The notes under the pieces: model-generated
The model's input: the letters and a program-made list of their open reading frames with translations, nothing else
What the model was told of the DNA's origin: nothing
Database searches by the model: none
From: Actinomycetes bacterium
GTDB taxonomy: Bacteria; Actinomycetota; Acidimicrobiia; Acidimicrobiales; Bog-793
Assembly (NCBI GenBank): GCA_021829645.1
Contig: JAKBPI010000003.1
Span: forward strand, 43,588-107,587
DNA length: 64,000 bases
Reading direction: 5' to 3'
Shown here: positions 42,097 through 52,269 of the stretch, piece after piece
How positions within the stretch are numbered: the first letter of the stretch is position 1
How the letters are laid out: each line of letters begins with the position of its first letter
Made by a program: the position numbers and the translations under genes

Positions 42097-42930
42097 GTGA
42101 CAAATAGCTATGCTTACTTTGCTGCAGACAATCATTATGATATGAAGCATGCAGATAATGTGACTTTGGGGCGCAATTACTCCACAACGCCGGTAACAGG
42201 ATTATCTGCAGAACTCAAATCGGCTACAATTGTGGTAGTAGAAGATGATGAATCGCACAGACTTGTGCTCAGCAGAGCACTTGAGGGAGAAGGCTATTCG
42301 GTGGTTAGCATAGCTGACGGCGAGGAAGCCATCGCGTATCTTGAAGAAAATAAGCCAGATATGGTCCTCTTAGATGTCATGCTACCAAATTATTCCGGTA
42401 TTGATATATGCAAGTATCTGAGGCAAAAAAGCATTTATATACCTATTGTTATGATTAGCGCCAGGTCAGAAGAGATTGACATAGTGCTTGGTATCGAGGT
42501 AGGCGCAGACGATTATATTGTGAAGCCCTATAGGATGCGGGAACTACTTGCACGTGTCAGCGTGTTGTTTAGACGTTCAAATAGAACACAGAGCGAAATC
42601 AAAAAGACTTCTCCGCCGGAACATTTCGAAGAGGTGCTCCGTGGAGGTGATGTTATTCTGGATCAATCTAAATATGAAGTTTTTTATCGCGGCGAGCGTA
42701 TAGATTTACCTCTTAGGGAGTTCCAGCTTCTTAGAGAGCTTCTTTTGGTCAAAGGTCGAGTTATAACACGTGATGAATTGCTTTTGAATATATGGGGATT
42801 CGGCTATGAAGGCGATCCGCGTATCGTAGCAACACTTATCAGCAGATTGCGCTCCAGAATAGAAGAAGACCCTGACAATCCTAAGCATATTATTACCATT
42901 AGAGGTGTAGGCTACAGATTTGATGAATAA
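42097..42930 (+). CDS. OmpR-family response regulator
   Basis: IVVVEDDESHRLVL, DMVLLDVMLP, KPYRMRELLARV, winged-helix C-terminus GVGYRFDE. Confidence 0.92.
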   Translation: MTNSYAYFAADNHYDMKHADNVTLGRNYSTTPVTGLSAELKSATIVVVEDDESHRLVLSRALEGEGYSVVSIADGEEAIAYLEENKPDMVLLDVMLPNYSGIDICKYLRQKSIYIPIVMISARSEEIDIVLGIEVGADDYIVKPYRMRELLARVSVLFRRSNRTQSEIKKTSPPEHFEEVLRGGDVILDQSKYEVFYRGERIDLPLREFQLLRELLLVKGRVITRDELLLNIWGFGYEGDPRIVATLISRLRSRIEEDPDNPKHIITIRGVGYRFDE

Positions 42931-42962
42931 TAATTTAGCATTGTAAATGCTAAATTATTATT
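42926..42962 (+). terminator. 17-bp perfect hairpin overlapping the stop codon
   Basis: AATAATAATTTAGCATT gta AATGCTAAATTATTATT. Confidence 0.7.
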
Positions 42963-43100
42963 CGATATAAATAAAGTTAGTAATATGTATGTCATTACCG
43001 AGATGTTCTGTGCCGGGCCGGCATGGACATGGGGAAAGCCTTGCTTTCCCATCTGATCGGTGAGTAAAATTAACTGATTTTTGGTGTATGCTACCTAATT

Positions 43101-43676
43101 GTGAATCTTTCCAGCCAAAACGATAACAGCGATATCAAAAGTGAATTTATCAAGATAGTCAAAAGTAAAGGCTATGAGAAGCGGGAACTCCCTTTCCGGC
43201 TTTCTTCCGGGGGCTTCAGTAATGATTATGTGGATATGAGAAAAGCTCTTTCGGATGGACCTGATTTGGCACTTTCTGCTAAGTATCTGTTACATACACT
43301 TGAGCTCAGGGGATTAGATTTTGATGTCGTGGGAGGGATGACTATGGGTGCTGACCCCATCTCTCACGCCGTCGCTATACTGAGTGGGAAATCGTGGTTT
43401 TCGGTCAGGAAACAGGAGAAAACACACGGCACAAAAAGACGTATCGAAGGGGCCGCGGTAAATGAGAAGACGAAAGTTCTTCTTGTGGAAGACACGGTTT
43501 CTACCGGCAGATCGGTTTTGGAAGCTTTGGAGGTTGTAAAAAGTCAAGGTGCCGAAGTAACGTCGATAGTTGTGCTCTTGGATCGGGGTATTGGCATGTC
43601 GAAAAAAATGACCGAAGAGAACATGGTGTATATACCTTTGAGCACTTACCAAGATCTCGGCATAGATCCCCTGTAG
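43101..43676 (+). CDS. Orotate phosphoribosyltransferase-like protein
   Basis: VLLVEDTVSTGRSVLEAL PRPP-binding motif; FSVRKQEKTHGTKRRIEG. Confidence 0.8.
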   Translation: MNLSSQNDNSDIKSEFIKIVKSKGYEKRELPFRLSSGGFSNDYVDMRKALSDGPDLALSAKYLLHTLELRGLDFDVVGGMTMGADPISHAVAILSGKSWFSVRKQEKTHGTKRRIEGAAVNEKTKVLLVEDTVSTGRSVLEALEVVKSQGAEVTSIVVLLDRGIGMSKKMTEENMVYIPLSTYQDLGIDPL

Positions 43677-43686
43677 TCAATCGGCC

Positions 43687-44883
43687 ATGGACGCACTAGA
43701 TTTTATTTTGATCGCAATAGCGCTGGTAGCCGCAGTGCACGGCTGGCGGGTGGGGGCGGTCATCCAGTTATTTTCTTTTATAGGTTTTTTGAGCGGCTTA
43801 GCCTTAGGCAGCTATGTTATTGCCGCCGTGGACAACCACGTCTCCGGAGGTACCGACAAAACAATAATTGCCGTGCTAATACTTTTTTTGTCAAGTCTTT
43901 TGCTTTCTGCGATAGGCAAGCGCATAGGAATTTATCTTTCGGCAATTATCGATAAAAGTAGCGTGGTATCCACCGTCGATTCTGTACTGGGCTCTACCGT
44001 AGCTGTTATTGGTACCCTGGTTGTTTGTTGGCTTGTGGCTTCTATTTTGGTACAAACCTCAATATCTGTTCTGACTGATCAGATCTCTGGATCCCAGATC
44101 ATGAATGAGGTGGAATCGGTGATGCCTCCCGTCCCCAATCAATTTGCGGCTTTAGACCGCTATCTGGTGAGAAATGGTTTTCCGCAGGTGTTAGTGAACG
44201 TACTTCCGCAACCTACCGGACCCCTGGTGCTGCCAAGTAGTAAAGTCACTCATCACTTAGTGGGTAAGTATGCCGATTCCACTTTTAAAATTATCGCTCG
44301 CGGCTGTCCCGGAGTAGTGATAGAGGGGTCAGGTTTTGCAGTAAAAGACGGTTTGATTATCACCAATGCCCACGTCGTAGCCGGTACGAAAACAATTTTC
44401 GTTAAACCATTTGGCGCCAGTCCCATTCTTGCCCGTCCGATTTTATTCGATCCCAGATTTGACTTAGCCATTCTGCTACCCCTTAGTCATATATCAGCAA
44501 AGCCTTTAGCCATCGATCCCGACGTGGTGGAGCGCGGACAACCGGCCGTGGTTTTGGGACATCCCGGAGGAGGTCCGCTCACCTACGGACCGGCAGCAGT
44601 GGAATCGCGCTTTGTAGCTCAAGGAAGAGATATATACGACAACGCCATCGTAGACAGAGTGGTATATGAGCTGGAGGCAGTCGTGAAGCAAGGAGATTCG
44701 GGAGGACCGCTGATCGGACCGAATGGCAAAGTACTGGGAGTGGTCTTTTCTAGATCCACTACTAATAACACTATAGGATATGCACTGGCTTCTCCAAAAG
44801 TACTGGCAAAAGTCAATTTGGCTGCCAAGGAGTTGGCAGCGGATCCGACGTTGAGTGCCGACACGCAAAACTGTATTGACTAG
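43687..44883 (+). CDS. MarP-like membrane serine protease (CvpA-like TM region + trypsin-like domain)
   Basis: Four TM segments then GSGFAVKDGLIITNAHVVAG, DLAILLP, VKQGDSGGPLI. Confidence 0.88.
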   Translation: MDALDFILIAIALVAAVHGWRVGAVIQLFSFIGFLSGLALGSYVIAAVDNHVSGGTDKTIIAVLILFLSSLLLSAIGKRIGIYLSAIIDKSSVVSTVDSVLGSTVAVIGTLVVCWLVASILVQTSISVLTDQISGSQIMNEVESVMPPVPNQFAALDRYLVRNGFPQVLVNVLPQPTGPLVLPSSKVTHHLVGKYADSTFKIIARGCPGVVIEGSGFAVKDGLIITNAHVVAGTKTIFVKPFGASPILARPILFDPRFDLAILLPLSHISAKPLAIDPDVVERGQPAVVLGHPGGGPLTYGPAAVESRFVAQGRDIYDNAIVDRVVYELEAVVKQGDSGGPLIGPNGKVLGVVFSRSTTNNTIGYALASPKVLAKVNLAAKELAADPTLSADTQNCID

Positions 44884-45004
44884 TCGGCGCTATTACTGTG
44901 ATCCCCGATCAGAGAGGCTTGAGGATTGTGAGTTTTTAGTTTAAGATGTTATGCATCTTAGCTTTTAGTTCTTGGGGGTCTGAAGATAGATTTGAGGTGG
45001 TAAC

Positions 45005-46933
45005 TTGGCTTTAAAATTGGAAGACTATGCCATCGTCGGCGATACCAACACGGCAGCTCTCGTGGGAAGGGACGGCTCAATTGACTGGCTCTGTTTGCCG
45101 CGATTTGACTCTCCAGCCGTATTTTCCCGCCTATTAGGCGACAAAAGTCACGGTTTTTTCCGAATAGCACCGCGCAACAGCTCTTTGGGGGGAGAGGCTG
45201 TGCTTGCTGCGAGACGTCGGTATCGTCACGATACTTTGGTGCTCGAGACGGAATTTGATCTCCCCGGCGGAAGCGTGCGTATTACGGACTGCATGGCCAT
45301 GGGAAGCCCTCATCCTCAGCTTTTGCGCTTGGTCGAGTGTACCTCGGGTTCTGCAGAAATGCGGATGGACTTAGTGATTCGATTTTCATATGGCAAAATC
45401 ACCCCTTGGGTAAAGCGTGTGAACGGTCTGCTAACTGCCATTGCCGGTCCTGATGCCATATCCCTTTGGACGCCACTGCCAACTAAAGGTGAGGACATGT
45501 CGACCGTGGCCGACTTTAGTCTTAGTAGCGGTCAAAGCATTCCTTTCGTATTGAGCTGGTACCCGTCTCACGAGAGTCCGCCCAAGCCGTTGAATGTCAA
45601 TTATGGCGTAGCGGAGACGGCAGAGTGGTGGAAGGACTGGTCGGCATTAGCCAGCGTCCCTGACGATAAATATCGGGATCCCATCATGAGGTCTTTGATA
45701 ACCCTCAAGGCACTAACTTATTCCAAGACCGGCGGAATCATAGCCGCCCCTACGACTTCGTTACCTGAATCACTCGGAGGTGAGCGCAACTGGGATTACA
45801 GATACTGTTGGTTACGTGATGCTACGCTGACTCTCAGTTCGTTGATGGCGGCAGGATACTATGAAGAAGCTATTGAATGGAGAGACTGGCTTTTGCGGGC
45901 CGTAGCCGGTGATCCAAAAGACATTCAAATTATGTATGGTCCAGCCGGTGAAAGAGATTTGCGGGAATTCACTTTGGACTATTTGCCGGGTTATGAGAAC
46001 TCAAAGCCGGTTCGTATAGGTAACGCTGCTGCCGGGCAACTTCAGCTTGACGTATACGGCGAGGTGATTGGGGCTTTGCATGAAGCAAGACGGGGACACG
46101 CGGATCATTACAGGCAAGGATGGGATCTGGAACTGGCACTGCTGGACTACTTAGAATCCGGCTGGAAAGAACCTGACGAAGGCATATGGGAAGTACGCGG
46201 TCCGAAACGGCATTTTACGCACTCCAAAGTGATGGCTTGGGTGGCCATGGATAGGGCTGTAAAAAACACAGAGCAATTTCACTTGGATGGTCCCGTTGAT
46301 AAATGGAAGCAATTACGGGCTCTGATTCACGCTGAAGTATGTGAAAAAGGTTTTGATGCCGAACGAGGCACGTTTACGCAATACTATGGCTCCGATTCTT
46401 TAGATGCCAGTACGCTCCTTATACCATTGGTCGGATTTTTACCGCCAGACGATCAACGTGTTCGCGGTACGGTAGCGACTATACAAAAGGAATTGACCCA
46501 TGAAGGCTTTGTGCTTCGCTACAGTACGAAAGACACCGAAGGTATAGATGGGCTCAGTGGTCGAGAGGGAGCATTCTTAGCGTGTTCTTTTTGGTTGGCA
46601 GATAACCTTGAACTGGTAGGTAAGCACCAAGAAGCACGGGATATGTTCGAGCGTCTATTGGAAGTGAGCAACGATGTCGGTCTACTTTCAGAGGAATATG
46701 ATCCGGAACACAAAAGACTTATCGGTAATTTCCCTCAGGCATTTTCACACGTGGCTCTGGTAAATACCGCCGCCGGACTTACAAAAGAAGGTTTTATTCC
46801 CGGGCTCAACCATGCCGACAGGATAGCCGGCGTTAAAGTTCCTTCTTCCCGTCAGCATACGGTAAGAACGGCTTTGGGTCATAACAGACATCCGATACTT
46901 CAGTATTCACTGCGGAAACACCATCTACGCTAA
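45005..46933 (+). CDS. Glycoside hydrolase family 15-like protein
   Basis: LEDYAIVGDTNTAALVGRDGSIDWLCLPRFDSPAVF, GERNWDYRYCWLRDATLTL. Confidence 0.9.
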   Translation: MALKLEDYAIVGDTNTAALVGRDGSIDWLCLPRFDSPAVFSRLLGDKSHGFFRIAPRNSSLGGEAVLAARRRYRHDTLVLETEFDLPGGSVRITDCMAMGSPHPQLLRLVECTSGSAEMRMDLVIRFSYGKITPWVKRVNGLLTAIAGPDAISLWTPLPTKGEDMSTVADFSLSSGQSIPFVLSWYPSHESPPKPLNVNYGVAETAEWWKDWSALASVPDDKYRDPIMRSLITLKALTYSKTGGIIAAPTTSLPESLGGERNWDYRYCWLRDATLTLSSLMAAGYYEEAIEWRDWLLRAVAGDPKDIQIMYGPAGERDLREFTLDYLPGYENSKPVRIGNAAAGQLQLDVYGEVIGALHEARRGHADHYRQGWDLELALLDYLESGWKEPDEGIWEVRGPKRHFTHSKVMAWVAMDRAVKNTEQFHLDGPVDKWKQLRALIHAEVCEKGFDAERGTFTQYYGSDSLDASTLLIPLVGFLPPDDQRVRGTVATIQKELTHEGFVLRYSTKDTEGIDGLSGREGAFLACSFWLADNLELVGKHQEARDMFERLLEVSNDVGLLSEEYDPEHKRLIGNFPQAFSHVALVNTAAGLTKEGFIPGLNHADRIAGVKVPSSRQHTVRTALGHNRHPILQYSLRKHHLR

Positions 46934-47058
46934 ATTTTCCAAGAAGGAATACCGCAGTACTTCAAGTTCAATTATTATTTGTAAATCTCTGGCGGTCTTT
47001 ACACCTCGGCTTTCTCCGACTATATTGGTGCTCGACAACAACATATGAGGGAGACAGA

Positions 47059-48108
47059 ATGAAAGCCATAACCCTTACCCCGCTCGTGGAAGGATCAGTA
47101 AGTCTGGAAGATATTGCAGAGCCAGATCCGGCTTCCGGTTCCGTTTTGGTACAAACGGTGGCAGTCGGTGTATGCGGTACGGATATCGAAATCATTTCCG
47201 GGCAGTACGGTTGGGCGCCGCCGGGCAGTGAAAAACTCGTTTTGGGTCACGAGTCGATAGGTAAAGTTCTGGAAGCTCCAGAAGGTTCCGGTCTTGCAAA
47301 AGGCGATTTGGTAGTGGGGATAGTGAGACGCCCGGATCCCGTACCCTGTTACTCGTGTGCGGTAGGGGAGTGGGATAATTGTCATAACGGCATGTATTCC
47401 GAACACGGTATCAAAGAACTGGACGGCTTCATGCGGGAGCGTTACAGAGCTGATGTCAGTGCTTTGGTAAAAGTTGATCCGGGACTCGGAAAGCTGGGAG
47501 TTTTGCTAGAGCCCACCACCATTGTGGCAAAAGCCTGGGAAGACGTCAACAAAATAGGTAACCGTAGCCACTGGGAACCCAAAACGGCTTTGATTACCGG
47601 AGCAGGTCCGGTCGGCCTGCTGGCGGCTCTTTTGGGACGCCAAGCCGGCTTGGAAGTACACGTGATAGATCAGGTCACATCCGGTATCAAACCCGAACTG
47701 GTGTCCATGATAGGCGCCACGTATCACTCCGTGGATATGAAAGAAGCGCTGAGTGAGCCGGACATCATCATAGAGTGCACGGGTGTGCCGGCCTTGGTAT
47801 TTGAAGCTACGCAACAAGTAGGAACCGGTGGAGTTGTCTGCTTGACCGGTGTTTCTTCGACCGGACACACCACGGATATAGACGTGGGGGCTTGGAACAG
47901 GGATCTTGTTTTGTCAAATAAAGCCATTGTGGGTTCGGTCAACGCCAACAGACGCCACTATGAAGCGGCCTCCGAGGCTCTTAGTAAAGCCCCGAGAGAA
48001 TTTTTGGAGAAAATGATCACCAAGTCTGTAGCGTTTACCGATTACAAGGAAGCCTTTAATCACGGTACGGCAGACGTCAAAGTGGTTATTGACTTTTCTG
48101 ACGTCTAA
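47059..48108 (+). CDS. Zn-dependent glucose 1-dehydrogenase-like alcohol dehydrogenase family protein
   Basis: GVCGTDIEIISGQYGWAPPGSEKLVLGHESIG, TGAGPVGLLAALLGRQ. Confidence 0.85.
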   Translation: MKAITLTPLVEGSVSLEDIAEPDPASGSVLVQTVAVGVCGTDIEIISGQYGWAPPGSEKLVLGHESIGKVLEAPEGSGLAKGDLVVGIVRRPDPVPCYSCAVGEWDNCHNGMYSEHGIKELDGFMRERYRADVSALVKVDPGLGKLGVLLEPTTIVAKAWEDVNKIGNRSHWEPKTALITGAGPVGLLAALLGRQAGLEVHVIDQVTSGIKPELVSMIGATYHSVDMKEALSEPDIIIECTGVPALVFEATQQVGTGGVVCLTGVSSTGHTTDIDVGAWNRDLVLSNKAIVGSVNANRRHYEAASEALSKAPREFLEKMITKSVAFTDYKEAFNHGTADVKVVIDFSDV

Positions 48109-48120
48109 AATTTGGCAGTC

Positions 48121-49572
48121 TTAATATCTGTAGTGATCCGGTTTGTAAGGACCATTTTTGTCCAGACCCAGATATTCGGCTTGGGTGTCGCTCAGTTCGG
48201 TAAGCGTGACTCCCAAAGCGTCCAAGTGTAGTCTCGCTACTTTTTCGTCCAGCAATTTAGGGAGCGTATAGACCCCTACTTCATACTGCTCCGGTTTGGT
48301 AAACAAATCGATTTGTGCCAGAACCTGGTTGGAGAATGAGCACGACATCACAAAGCTTGGATGTCCCGTGGCACAGCCCAGGTTGACCAAGCGTCCTTCG
48401 GCCAAGACAATAATGCCATGTCCGTCAGGAAATCTCCAAAGGTCTACTTGGGGCTTGATTTCGGTTTTAGTAACCCCTTTTGCTTTAGAAAGGGCAGCCA
48501 TGTCGATTTCGTTGTCGAAGTGGCCGATGTTGCAGACGATTGCCTGATGCTTCATTTTTTCCATATGGTCCAGACGGATGACGTCACGATTGCCGGTAGC
48601 GGTTACGAATATGTCTACTTCACCTACCACGTCCTCTATTCTCACTACCTGCAGACCGGCCATAGACGCCTGCAGGGCGTTGATGGGATCTATTTCTGTG
48701 ACCATTACCCTGGCCCCTTGACCTTTGAGGGACTCTGCACAGCCTTTCCCGACGTCTCCGTATCCGCACACCAAAGCGGTCTTTCCGCCTATCATCACGT
48801 CTGTGGCTCTGGCTATGCCGTCGATGAGTGAGTGCCTGCAGCCATAGAGATTGTCGAATTTGGATTTAGTTACGGAGTCGTTTACATTCATCGCCGGCCA
48901 GAGCAGTTCGCCACGCTCGAGCATCTGGTAAAGGCGGTGTACACCGGTTGTCGTCTCCTCACTGACTCCTCTGACATTTTGTGACATCGAGATAAAGCGG
49001 TTTTTGTCTTTTTCCAAGGAAGAGGCGATCAATTGGTTGATGATAATTTCCTCTTCTGTCATTGAAGAGTCAATCTTGGGGGCACTGCCGTTTTTCTCTG
49101 CGATTACACCCTTGTGAATCAGCAGAGTAGCGTCTCCACCGTCGTCCAGAATCATATTGGGTCCGCCGCCCTCCGGCCAGCTCAGAGCCTGGTCTGTGCA
49201 CCACCAATACTCTTCCAGTGTTTCGCCTTTCCAGGCAAATACCGGAACGCCTTTGGGATTGTCAACAGTTCCCTCTTTCCCTACGGCAACGGCTGCCGCT
49301 GCATGATCCTGCGTGGAAAATATGTTGCAGGATGCCCAGCGGACTTCTGCCCCCAGCTCAACAAGTGTTTCTATTAGGACAGCAGTTTGAATGGTCATGT
49401 GCAAAGAGCCGGTAATTCTGGCTCCACTCAATGGTTTTTGTGAAGAGAATTCCTTGCGAATAGCCATTAAGCCAGGCATTTCGTGTTCTGCCAAGTCTAT
49501 TTCTTTTCTGCCAAAGTCGGCCAGAGAAAGATCAGCTACTTTAAAGTCAAAGGTGTTATTTCCTGTATTCAT
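48121..49572 (-). CDS. ahcY: S-adenosylhomocysteinase (start moved to [10 protein letters not shown]; the longer ORF runs into a tRNA gene)
   Basis: [43 protein letters not shown]-terminal [12 protein letters not shown]. Confidence 0.95.
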   Translation of the reverse strand: MNTGNNTFDFKVADLSLADFGRKEIDLAEHEMPGLMAIRKEFSSQKPLSGARITGSLHMTIQTAVLIETLVELGAEVRWASCNIFSTQDHAAAAVAVGKEGTVDNPKGVPVFAWKGETLEEYWWCTDQALSWPEGGGPNMILDDGGDATLLIHKGVIAEKNGSAPKIDSSMTEEEIIINQLIASSLEKDKNRFISMSQNVRGVSEETTTGVHRLYQMLERGELLWPAMNVNDSVTKSKFDNLYGCRHSLIDGIARATDVMIGGKTALVCGYGDVGKGCAESLKGQGARVMVTEIDPINALQASMAGLQVVRIEDVVGEVDIFVTATGNRDVIRLDHMEKMKHQAIVCNIGHFDNEIDMAALSKAKGVTKTEIKPQVDLWRFPDGHGIIVLAEGRLVNLGCATGHPSFVMSCSFSNQVLAQIDLFTKPEQYEVGVYTLPKLLDEKVARLHLDALGVTLTELSDTQAEYLGLDKNGPYKPDHYRY

Positions 49573-49621
49573 GCCATTCTCCGTTATCTTTTTATACCTA
49601 TCTGTTAGCAATGTTGCAGAG

Positions 49622-49708
49622 CGGAGGGAGTGGGATTTGAACCCACGGTATGCAAACACATACAGCGGTTTTCGAGACCGCCCGATTCGGCCACTCTCGC
49701 ATCCCTCC
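49622..49708 (-). tRNA. tRNA-Ser(CGA)
   Basis: GGAGGGA/TCCCTCC acceptor, long variable arm, loop CTCGAAA. Confidence 0.92.
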
Positions 49709-49826
49709 TCAGTGTGTAACACTAAATAGGTTAGTAGATTTATTTGTCTTTGTTGCCGTAACCTATTTTCTTTATCTGATTTTTGGAAAAGAGACTTTTG
49801 ATGGCTGACGCCGAATGAGTCGTCTT

Positions 49827-50402
49827 TTACTGCGTCTTGTCGGGGAGTCTAAGATTTTCAAAGAAGTCTTTTAATATAACAGCGCACTCTTCTTCCATAA
49901 TACCGCTCGTGACGTTGAATTGATGGTTAATTCTTGGGTCGCAGGATATATTGTAAAGCGTTCCGCAGGCACCCATTTTTTGGTCGTATGCCCCAAATAT
50001 GAGGCTACTTATCCTAGACAACGCCAAAGCGCCCGCACACATGATACATGGCTCTAGCGTTACCACAACGGAGCAATCAGCAAGTCTCCACGTACCGAGC
50101 AGAGAAGCAGCCTCTCGCAGGACCAGTATTTCAGCATGAGCAGTGGGATCCTGATCGAGTTCTCGTCTGTTGTGTTGCCGGGCAATAATATTTCCGTTGC
50201 GGACTATGACGGCTCCTATGGGTACGTCACCGTGTGTCGTAGCAGCAGCGGCTTCATCCAAAGCCACTCGCATGGCTTCTCTGGCCCAACCATATTGCGA
50301 TGCGTTATTTTCGCTAAACGAATTGTCCAATTTAGACCTTATCTTTTTGAGAGGTAAGCTTCCTGTGGTATTCAATATAATACGTGATTTTATGTAGTGC
50401 AT
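49827..50402 (-). CDS. tadA: tRNA-specific adenosine deaminase; start uncertain
   Basis: [14 protein letters not shown] and [11 protein letters not shown] zinc motifs. Confidence 0.88.
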   Translation of the reverse strand: MHYIKSRIILNTTGSLPLKKIRSKLDNSFSENNASQYGWAREAMRVALDEAAAATTHGDVPIGAVIVRNGNIIARQHNRRELDQDPTAHAEILVLREAASLLGTWRLADCSVVVTLEPCIMCAGALALSRISSLIFGAYDQKMGACGTLYNISCDPRINHQFNVTSGIMEEECAVILKDFFENLRLPDKTQ

Positions 50403-50641
50403 TGAACATCGGATTTTGAGGCAAGCGGATAAATTTGTTTTTGGATCACTATTTTTTTATTCCCAAAAGCACCCGTTTCCTATTTGATGAGTAGATCCCC
50501 AGTTGTTTGTAAGCGCTGTTTTATTGAAATCATTCATGACAGTTTTTCATAACTCTCAGTGTGTAATGAATAGAGAGGCTTGAGAGGATTTACTGCAACC
50601 AGGCAGTTCCACTTGGAGTATCTGCTATACTCTAGGTTTCT

Positions 50642-51946
50642 ATGACACGCAAGTTCCGTATTCAAGATTTAGTAAACCTAGTGGATCAATCAGTCACCAT
50701 ATACGGGTGGGTGGATACGATCCGTGACCAGAAAAGCGTCCAGTTTGTGATCATCCGAGACGAAACCGGCAAGGTGCAAGTTGTCCACGACAGACAGGAA
50801 AACCCTGATTTGGCCGAAGTCATCGGACAGTTGAGCACCGATTCGGTAGTGGAAGTGACGGGAAAAGTTATTGCAGACGAACGTGTAAAACTGGGAGGGT
50901 TGGAGTTGCGAGTTGAAAGCTTCAAAATTCTTTCCAAGGCAGACGATCTGCCCATCAACGAGCAGTCCAATCTTGACAAGCGTCTGGATTGGAGGTTTAT
51001 CGATCTGCGTTCTCGTCGCAATCAGCTCATTTTTCAAGCACAGACCATTTTGGAAAATGAATTTAGAAGACATTGCCAAGACGAAGGTCTTATCGAGATC
51101 AATTCTCCCAAGCTGATGGCTAGCCCTAGTGAGTCTAGGTCGGAGTTATTTCAGGTAAAGTATTTTGACAGAACGGCATACTTGGCTCAGTCTCCTCAGT
51201 TTTACAAGCAGATGGGAATTGCTTCCGGCTTTCCGGGGGTTTTTGAAACCGGTCCAGTCTTTAGGGCAAACCCGTCTTTTACTTCTCGGCACGATACCGA
51301 ATTTACAAGTCTTGACGTTGAAATAGCGTGGGTTAGCTCTCATGAAGACGTCATGTCATTCGAGGAGCGTCTGTTGCGTCGTGCTATTGAAGCCATCAAG
51401 TCTTCCTTGGGTCCGGAACTTGAGTCTGAGTTCGGTACTCCTATTACGGTACCGCAACTTCCTTTTCCTCGTATCCCTCATGCCGAAGCCATTAGATTGG
51501 TAAAAGAAGCCGGGTATGAAATCCCCAGATCAGATGGGGATCTGGATCCGGAAGCCGAAAGGCGTCTTTCGGAAAATCTAATGAAGACAACCGGTCATGA
51601 ATTCGTATTTGTGACAGACTATCCGTCTTCCGTGCGTCCTTTTTATCACATGAGATATGAAGACGCTCCTACGGTAACGAAAAGTTTTGACCTGATTTGG
51701 AAGGGTCTTGAAATAACAACCGGTGCCCAGAGAGAGCACCGCTATGAAATTCTCAAGTCACAAGTTCTAGACAAAGGACTTGACCCACAGAGTCTGGATT
51801 TCTATCTGGACTTCTTCCGTTTTGGCTGTCCTCCGCATGGTGGATTCGGTCTTGGGCTTACTAGGCTGCTGATGATTCTGCTTGGTGTAGCCAACGTGAG
51901 AGAGGTTACCTATCTCTACCGTGGTCCAAACCGCTTAGTACCATAG
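50642..51946 (+). CDS. aspS: Aspartyl-tRNA synthetase, short archaeal-like type
   Basis: FRANPSFTSRHDTEFTSLDVEIAWV, GGFGLGLTRLLMILLGVANVREVTYLYRGPNRLVP; 434 aa. Confidence 0.9.
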   Translation: MTRKFRIQDLVNLVDQSVTIYGWVDTIRDQKSVQFVIIRDETGKVQVVHDRQENPDLAEVIGQLSTDSVVEVTGKVIADERVKLGGLELRVESFKILSKADDLPINEQSNLDKRLDWRFIDLRSRRNQLIFQAQTILENEFRRHCQDEGLIEINSPKLMASPSESRSELFQVKYFDRTAYLAQSPQFYKQMGIASGFPGVFETGPVFRANPSFTSRHDTEFTSLDVEIAWVSSHEDVMSFEERLLRRAIEAIKSSLGPELESEFGTPITVPQLPFPRIPHAEAIRLVKEAGYEIPRSDGDLDPEAERRLSENLMKTTGHEFVFVTDYPSSVRPFYHMRYEDAPTVTKSFDLIWKGLEITTGAQREHRYEILKSQVLDKGLDPQSLDFYLDFFRFGCPPHGGFGLGLTRLLMILLGVANVREVTYLYRGPNRLVP

Positions 51947-52269
51947 ATAACCCGGCCTGTTTTTAGCATGTCGTTATTATAAATATGCCGTAGAGAAATA
52001 TTTTTGCTTTGCCGGGAGGTTACGCCTGGCTTTTTGTACGGAACAACCCGCTTATCTCAAAGAGAGGTTACTCAGGCAACTGACAGATTAACTAAAGCAT
52101 TACACAATGTGTCAAAAGATTTAATCAATCGTATAATCATGTTTGCAGTGTTAGTAGTTATTTATGCAGTGGAATAGAGTAAACCCTTGCCGATTTATCT
52201 GAGAAATTGATAAGAAAGTATTCAGTTAGGCGCGTACTCAGAAAGAACACAGCTTGCTAGTGTAAAACT

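Noticed and set aside
49573-49722. N-terminal 50 aa extension of AhcY
   Set aside because: It translates the tRNA-Ser(CGA) gene; the real start is the Met at 49572
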